Source: JALYRV01 sp036675475
Lineage (GTDB): Bacteria; Acidobacteriota; Vicinamibacteria; Vicinamibacterales; SCN-69-37
Direction: 5' to 3'
DNA length: 9,738 nucleotides
NCBI GenBank assembly: GCA_036675475.1
Contig: JAKFEY010000076.1
Span: 1-9,738, forward strand
Numbering within the stretch: position 1 is the stretch's first letter; every line of letters begins with the position of its first letter. Below are positions 6,073-9,738 of this stretch, piece by piece. The translations under genes were made by a program, and so were the position numbers. The notes under the pieces were generated by a model. It searched no databases and had not been told where the DNA came from. It worked only from the letters and a program-made list of their open reading frames with translations.

Positions 6073-6078
6073 AGGAGA
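6073..6078 (+). promoter_or_regulatory. Shine-Dalgarno AGGAGA of the DUF1579-like gene
   Basis: AGGAGA stands seven bases before ATG 6086, within the 19-base gap after the VOC stop codon. It is one of only two AGGAGA ribosome-binding sites noted before genes in this window. Confidence 0.75.
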
Positions 6079-6085
6079 CATTCAC

Positions 6086-6637
6086 ATGACTCGTCTGAAA
6101 ACGATTCCCCTCATTGTCGCGTCGCTGTCCGTCGCGACGGTCAGCGCGCAGCAGCAGCCCGGACCGCCTCCAAAACCCGAGGCGCAGCAGAAGGCCATCG
6201 CGGCGATCGACTACATGGTCGGCAACTGGAGCGGCGAAGGCTGGATGGACGTCGGCGGCGGCAGGCGCGCCACGTTTCGCGGCACCGAGGTCGTGCAGCG
6301 CAAGCTCGATGGCACGGTGCTGCTCGTCGAAGGGAACTTTCTCGCGAACATTCCCGGCGTCGAGTCAGAAGTGCCGGTGCACACCACGCTTGGCGTCATC
6401 TCGTTCGACCCGCAGACGAAGAAGTACCGGTTCACGACGTGGCTGGCGACCGGTACTTCCGGAGAGCGCGAGCTCACCCTTCTGCCAAAGGGATGGCAGT
6501 GGGAGATCAGAAGCGCGCGAGGCATCGTCCGCTATGCCATGACGCTCACCGACACCGGCGAGTGGCTCGAAATCGGCGAGCGCTCGCCCGACGGCGCGGC
6601 CTGGCAGCAGTTCTTCGAGATGAAGCTGAGGAAGTAA
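6086..6637 (+). CDS. Secreted DUF1579-like (lipocalin-like beta-barrel) protein
   Basis: This 183-residue protein starts with a signal peptide (MTRLKTIPLIVASLSVATVSA, likely cleaved after A21) and a Q/P-rich linker. The domain begins with IDYMVGNWSGEGWM (residues 41-54), the W-G-motif opening of DUF1579 and related lipocalin-like barrels. It continues with alternating strands: EVVQRKLDGTVLLVEGNF, LGVISFDPQTKKYRF, WEIRSARGIVRYAMTL and a closing WQQFFEMKLRK. The fold suggests binding of a small hydrophobic ligand in the periplasm, but the ligand is unknown. The gene is probably co-transcribed with the VOC gene upstream. Its TAA stop is immediately followed by the stop of the convergent DUF4199 gene, both lying in the loop of an inverted repeat. 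Confidence 0.8.
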   Translation: MTRLKTIPLIVASLSVATVSAQQQPGPPPKPEAQQKAIAAIDYMVGNWSGEGWMDVGGGRRATFRGTEVVQRKLDGTVLLVEGNFLANIPGVESEVPVHTTLGVISFDPQTKKYRFTTWLATGTSGERELTLLPKGWQWEIRSARGIVRYAMTLTDTGEWLEIGERSPDGAAWQQFFEMKLRK

Positions 6638-6653
6638 CTACTTCTTCCTCAGC
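6625..6653. terminator. Convergent-stop hairpin, candidate bidirectional terminator
   Basis: GCTGAGGAAG at 6625-6634 is a perfect inverted repeat of CTTCCTCAGC at 6644-6653, with a nine-base loop containing both stop codons (TAA 6635-6637 and, on the other strand, TAG at 6640-6638). No T-run follows on either strand, so any termination would be of a non-canonical type. Confidence 0.5.
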
Positions 6654-7147
6654 ACCGCCGCTGAAATCAGCGTGACGAGCAGGCCCACCGGAAACGGCTC
6701 GAGGAACACGAACAGCGGCCGGACGACGGGGTTGTCCATCACCTGCTGCATGTCCGCCATTTCGGCGGCCTTTGCCGCCAGCTCCGCCTCGCTTGCGCCG
6801 GCCGCGCGCGCCTGCTCCATGGCATGGGCCGCGTACTTGTCCGCGAAATCGGCAAAGACGGTGGCGTACTCAATCTCCCACACCACCACATAGATCACGC
6901 ACGAGATCAGCGTGATCAGCAGGCCCACGCCGAACGCGCGGCCGAACGTGATCGTCCCGCCCAGCTGGTTGTCGCGATACGAGCGCACGCCAAAGAACAC
7001 CAGCAGCAGCGACATGACGATGGCGGTGTAGCCGACGATGACGCCGGTGTCGAAGCCGATGCGGTCGATGAAGAGGACGTTGACGAACATCAGGAGCGCC
7101 GAGATGGCGCCCGAGAGGAGGCCGAAGGTGAGAACAGTCTTTTTCAT
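6638..7147 (-). CDS. DUF4199-domain integral membrane protein
   Basis: This 169-residue protein has four predicted membrane helices at about 5-26, 34-54, 68-91 and 143-165. The segment GVRSYRDNQLGGTITFGRAF (residues 53-72) matches the short charged loop and F-x-x-A-F start of helix three that characterise DUF4199. Between helices three and four is a soluble, Ala/Glu-rich helical segment (about 96-139) that may form a coiled coil or contact a partner. The function of the family is unknown. The gene follows the membrane-anchored LuxR-type gene by 80 bases on the same strand, so the two may act together at the membrane. ATG 7147 has only a weak ribosome-binding site (GAGTGCTC palindrome just before it). 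Its 3' end abuts the stop of the DUF1579-like gene. Confidence 0.87.
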   Translation of the reverse strand: MKKTVLTFGLLSGAISALLMFVNVLFIDRIGFDTGVIVGYTAIVMSLLLVFFGVRSYRDNQLGGTITFGRAFGVGLLITLISCVIYVVVWEIEYATVFADFADKYAAHAMEQARAAGASEAELAAKAAEMADMQQVMDNPVVRPLFVFLEPFPVGLLVTLISAAVLRKK

Positions 7148-7190
7148 GAGAGCACTCTACGAATCGGCCCGCGGATTGTCGTCATTCGTT

Positions 7191-7226
7191 CGGGTGATTT
7201 GGCGGCAAAACCGGCGAAATCACCCG
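7191..7226 (-). repeat. Inverted repeat (hairpin) between luxR-type and DUF4199 genes
   Basis: CGGGTGATTT at 7191-7200 is perfectly inverted as AAATCACCCG at 7217-7226, with a 16-base spacer that can form a further short CGG/CCG stem at 7203-7213. In the direction of transcription the hairpin starts one base after the LuxR-type stop codon. It lacks a U-tract. It may be an attenuator, an RNA-stabilising or processing hairpin, or an operator. Confidence 0.55.
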
Positions 7227-7227
7227 T

Positions 7228-7677
7228 TCAGGGGATGAGGCCGTGCTGTTTGCCGAGCTGCACGGCCTGCGTCCGCCGGCCCGCGCCGAGTTTATCGAAC
7301 ACGCGGCTGCAGTGCGTCTTGATGGTGTTCTCGCTGACGAACAGGCGCTCTGCCATCTCGCGGTTGGACAGGCCCGCGGCCATCAGGCCGAGCACTTCGA
7401 TTTCCCGCGGCGTCAGCCCGAGCTCCTCGGCCCTGGCCTGATTGAAGACGAAAGGCCCGGCGGGGACGGCGACCTCGACGCGTTTGACGACGATCTTTTC
7501 CTTGGTGAGCGTGAGGCCCAGCCAGATGCCGACCGCCGCGAAGAGCGCCGCGATCAGCGCGCCATAGATCTCGACCGAGCGCTCGATCAGCAGAAAGCGA
7601 TAGTCGATGAACTTCAGGAAGGCGATGAGCAGGCCCGCGGAAACGCCGTACGTGAGGATGGAACCGGTGCGGCGCAT
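7228..7677 (-). CDS. Membrane-anchored LuxR-type (GerE HTH) transcriptional regulator
   Basis: This 149-residue protein has two predicted membrane helices at its N-terminus (about 8-30 and 37-57), a short basic linker (KEKIVVKRVEV), and a C-terminal GerE/LuxR-type DNA-binding domain (86-147). LTPREIEVL at 88-96 is the conserved opening of that domain. GLSNREMAERLFVSENTIKT (102-121) is the recognition-helix region. There is no receiver domain and no large sensor domain, so it would be a one-component regulator tethered to the membrane. The signal would have to come through the two helices or a partner, with the adjacent DUF4199 membrane protein the obvious candidate. ATG at 7677-7675 has no Shine-Dalgarno. 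An extended -10 (TGCTATACT) 18 bases upstream supports its own promoter. Target genes are unknown; the divergent peptidase gene is one possibility. Confidence 0.88.
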   Translation of the reverse strand: MRRTGSILTYGVSAGLLIAFLKFIDYRFLLIERSVEIYGALIAALFAAVGIWLGLTLTKEKIVVKRVEVAVPAGPFVFNQARAEELGLTPREIEVLGLMAAGLSNREMAERLFVSENTIKTHCSRVFDKLGAGRRTQAVQLGKQHGLIP

Positions 7678-7695
7678 GGGAGTCGGGTGCGGCGG

Positions 7696-7704
7696 AGTAT
7701 AGCA
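7696..7704 (-). promoter_or_regulatory. Extended -10 promoter of the LuxR-type gene
   Basis: Read on the - strand, TGCTATACT matches the extended -10 pattern (TGn followed by a TATAAT-like hexamer). The hexamer ends 18 bases before the start codon, giving a leader of about 12 bases. It is only 9 bases from the -10-like element of the divergent peptidase gene. Confidence 0.6.
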
Positions 7705-7713
7705 ATTCGCCGG

Positions 7714-7719
7714 TAGAAT
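7714..7719 (+). promoter_or_regulatory. Candidate -10 element of the M1 peptidase gene (leaderless)
   Basis: TAGAAT followed by GGCGCC and GTG at 7726 leaves six bases between hexamer and start codon, so a transcript would begin at or next to the start codon. There is no Shine-Dalgarno. No -35 match is visible at about 17 bases upstream. The arrangement mirrors the antitoxin-like gene at 5260-5265. Confidence 0.5.
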
Positions 7720-7725
7720 GGCGCC

Positions 7726-9471
7726 GTGCGAATCCGGATCCTTGCTGTTCTCTCCCTGTTGCTCGCGGCCACCGTTGGCGTCACTGCGGACGTGTATCCG
7801 AGACAGCCCGGCATCTCAGTCAAGGGCTATACCTTCGACATCACGCTGAACGACGCCGACAACGACATCGCGGTGCGCGCGACGGTCGATCTCGAGTTCG
7901 TGGCCGCGGGCGTGACGGCGGTGGAACTGGATTTGTGTCAATTCCGTGCAGCGCCGCGCCCCGCGAAGACGCCGGCCGGCCTGGGCGATCCGTGCGCCGA
8001 GCCGCCGGCGCGCGGCGAGCGGCCGGCGCCATCGGGCGGGAAGGGCATGACCGTCACGGCGGTGACGAGCGCCGGAAGCGCCCTCCGCTTCCAGCACGCG
8101 CGCGATCGCGTGCGCGTCACGCTGCCGCGCGCGTTTGCGGCAGGGGAGCGGTTCGCCTTCACGGTGGACTATCACGGCGTGCCCGCGACCGGACTGCTCA
8201 TCGCCAACAACAAGCATGGCGACCGCTCGTTCGTGTCCAACTCGTGGCCCGACAAGGCGCGCAACCATCTCGCCTCGATCGATCACCCGTCCGTGAAAGC
8301 GCCCGTCACCACCATCGTGACGGCCCCGCGTCACTATCAGGTGGTCTCGAACGGCTTGATGACCCAGGAAGTCGACGTGCCCGGAAACCTGCGCCGCACC
8401 ACGTGGAAGCAGTCCGTGCCGATCAGCACCTGGCTGATGTCGCTGGCCGTCGCGCCCTACGCGGTAGACCACTTCGGCAGCTGCCGCGGCGTGCAGCTGT
8501 CGTCATGGGTATACCCCCAGGAGCGCGACGCGGGATATTCCGCCTTCAGCGCGCACACGTGCTCGATTCTCGAGTTCTTCAGCGATCGCATCGGGCCCTA
8601 CTCCTACGAAAAGCTCGCGCACGTGCAGGCGCACGGCGTGGGCGGCGGCATGGAGCTCGCCTCGAGCATCTTCTATGGCTACGGGGAGAACGGCCCCGGC
8701 AGGCAGCTGATCGCGCACGAGATGGCGCACCAGTGGTTCGGCGACGCCGTCACCGAAGCGGATTGGGACGATGTGTGGCTGAGCGAAGGGTTCGCCACCT
8801 ACTTCGCGCTGCTGTACACGGAGTACAAGGACGGCCGTGACGCGTTTCTCGAGGGCGTCCGCCGCAGCAAGACGCAGGCGCTCAATTACGCCATTGCCAA
8901 CCCCGGATCCACCATCGTCCACGACAACCTCGCGGACATCGGGCGCGTGATCGCCAACAACGCGCAGATCTATCAGGGCGGCGCGCAGGTGCTGCACAAC
9001 ATTCGCGGCGTCATCGGCACCGACGCGTTCTGGGCCGGCATTCGCGCGTATCACCGCCGCTACAAGGACCGCACGGCGACGACCGCGGATCTGCGGCGCG
9101 CGTTCGAAGAGGCCTGCGCGGCCGCGGCGGCGTCGTGTCCTGCCGACGGCAAAGATCTCTCGTGGCTGTTCACGCAGCTGCTGACATCGGGAGGCGCGCT
9201 GCAGGTCGACGCCACGTGGCGCTACGACGCGTCCGCGAAACAGGTGCGCCTGACGATGACGCAGACACAGACGACGGGCGCGTACCGGATGCCGATTGAG
9301 GTGCTGGTGAAGACGGCCGCGGGCGCGTCAACCCATGTCGTTCGCCTGACGGACAAGAGCCAGACGTTCACCCTGCCGAGTGAGGCAGAGCCCACCGAGG
9401 TGATCCTCGATCCGAACGCGTGGGTCTTCATGCGCAGTTCGATCGCGCGAAGCCCCGGCCTGTCATTCTGA
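7726..9471 (+). CDS. Secreted M1-family zinc aminopeptidase (gluzincin)
   Basis: This 581-residue protein begins with a signal peptide (residues 1-21, ending VTA before DVYP), so it acts outside the cytoplasm. An N-terminal beta domain (about 22-250) is followed by a thermolysin-like catalytic domain. The zinc site is H331-E332-M-A-H335 with E354 eighteen residues later (HExxHx18E); E332 is the catalytic base. Y416 (in YQGGAQVL) is at the position of the usual transition-state tyrosine. The substrate-recognition motif GxMEN appears as GGGMEL (306-311), so the last Asn is Leu. The expected reaction is removal of N-terminal amino acids from peptides. The enzyme lacks the long C-terminal helical domain of PepN-type enzymes and ends in a short beta region. 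A Cys/Pro-rich insert sits around residues 71-108. GTG start; see the adjacent -10 element. Confidence 0.93.
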   Translation: MRIRILAVLSLLLAATVGVTADVYPRQPGISVKGYTFDITLNDADNDIAVRATVDLEFVAAGVTAVELDLCQFRAAPRPAKTPAGLGDPCAEPPARGERPAPSGGKGMTVTAVTSAGSALRFQHARDRVRVTLPRAFAAGERFAFTVDYHGVPATGLLIANNKHGDRSFVSNSWPDKARNHLASIDHPSVKAPVTTIVTAPRHYQVVSNGLMTQEVDVPGNLRRTTWKQSVPISTWLMSLAVAPYAVDHFGSCRGVQLSSWVYPQERDAGYSAFSAHTCSILEFFSDRIGPYSYEKLAHVQAHGVGGGMELASSIFYGYGENGPGRQLIAHEMAHQWFGDAVTEADWDDVWLSEGFATYFALLYTEYKDGRDAFLEGVRRSKTQALNYAIANPGSTIVHDNLADIGRVIANNAQIYQGGAQVLHNIRGVIGTDAFWAGIRAYHRRYKDRTATTADLRRAFEEACAAAAASCPADGKDLSWLFTQLLTSGGALQVDATWRYDASAKQVRLTMTQTQTTGAYRMPIEVLVKTAAGASTHVVRLTDKSQTFTLPSEAEPTEVILDPNAWVFMRSSIARSPGLSF

Positions 9472-9738
9472 CGGCGGTTCCTCCGGCCGGGGGCGCCAGA
9501 GGATCACGACCTTGCCGACGCGGTGCACCACCGCGGCGCCGGTGCGCGCGGCAATCTCATCGCCCATCGCCACGCGTGCGGCGCGATCGTCGGACGCGAC
9601 CTTCACCTTAATTAACTCGTGCGCCTTGAGCGCGCGATCGACCTCGGCCACGAGCGCGTCGGTGACGCCGGCCCCGCCCACGTGCACGCGCGGCTCCAGG
9701 TCGTGTGCGCGGGCTTTCAGCGCGGCGCGTTCGCGCGT
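9463..9738 (-). CDS. yhbY: YhbY-type CRS1/CRM RNA-binding ribosome-assembly protein (5' end cut by window edge)
   Basis: The - strand frame is open from the window edge to TGA at 9465-9463. It reads TRERAALKARAHDLEPRVHV, then GGAGVTDALVAEVDRALKAH, ELIKVKVA, and GKVVILWRPRPEE at the end. This matches YhbY: LK-x-x-AH-x-L-x-P near the N-terminus, the GxxG-type loop, HELIKVK, and the closing GK-x-x-x-L-x-RP. YhbY binds RNA and associates with pre-50S ribosomal particles. Perhaps only a few N-terminal residues are missing. The internal GTG at 9687 is not the start because the family pattern extends upstream of it. Its 3' end overlaps the convergent peptidase gene by nine bases. The HELIK segment uses a TTA leucine codon, unusual in this GC-rich window. 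Confidence 0.9.
   Translation of the reverse strand, partial: TRERAALKARAHDLEPRVHVGGAGVTDALVAEVDRALKAHELIKVKVASDDRAARVAMGDEIAARTGAAVVHRVGKVVILWRPRPEEPPSE

Noticed and set aside
7816..9054. Long antisense and alternative-frame reading frames inside the M1 peptidase gene
   Set aside because: The peptidase frame has all catalytic motifs in order; the other frames are arginine- or histidine-rich shadows.
1..9738. Tests by eye for tRNA, rRNA, CRISPR array, insertion sequence or riboswitch
   Set aside because: No cloverleaf-like arms, regular short repeats, transposase motifs or long structured leaders were seen; gaps between genes are 80 bases or less.

Overview
The window looks like a chromosomal stretch from a high-GC, Gram-negative-type soil or environmental bacterium. 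Secreted and lipobox proteins, a secreted M1 peptidase, DUF4199 and LuxR genes, and the general protein style suggest Acidobacteriota (Vicinamibacteria-like). That placement is inference from gene style and composition. No rRNA, tRNA, CRISPR array or insertion sequence was seen. Coding density is very high, and the largest gap between genes is 80 bases.

Left part (1-3118, all + strand): the tail of an unidentified gene, a PNPOx-like flavin-fold protein, a DHFR/RibD-fold reductase-like protein, an exported beta-lactamase-fold serine hydrolase, and a PhnB-type VOC protein. These are small single-domain enzymes of the kind often found together in soil bacteria, without a visible dedicated regulator.

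Middle part (3150-5074, + strand): a tight run of three exported proteins of unknown role. They are a lipoprotein with beta-propeller-like PD40 segments that starts at TTG, a second lipoprotein with four mature-part cysteines, and a secreted protein whose C-terminus seems to run through the remains of a toxin-antitoxin locus. On the opposite strand is an intact small addiction-module component (5008-5253). Immediately after it a 12-codon reading frame looks like the start of a lost RelE/ParE-type toxin.

Right part: a two-domain VOC protein (5272-6066) and a secreted DUF1579-like protein (6086-6637) form a + strand pair. It converges, with directly abutting stop codons, on a - strand pair: a membrane-anchored LuxR-type regulator (7677-7228) followed by a four-helix DUF4199 membrane protein (7147-6638). 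A strong hairpin sits between the two genes of the - strand pair, and another spans the convergent stops. A 48-base divergent promoter region separates luxR from a secreted M1 metallopeptidase (7726-9471). That gene converges, with a 9-base overlap, on a YhbY ribosome-assembly RNA-binding protein gene that runs off the right edge.

The points most worth a second look are the toxin-antitoxin remnant with its probable deletion scar, the membrane LuxR/DUF4199 pair with its intergenic hairpin, and a repeated TAGAAT-N6-start-codon arrangement suggesting leaderless transcripts.
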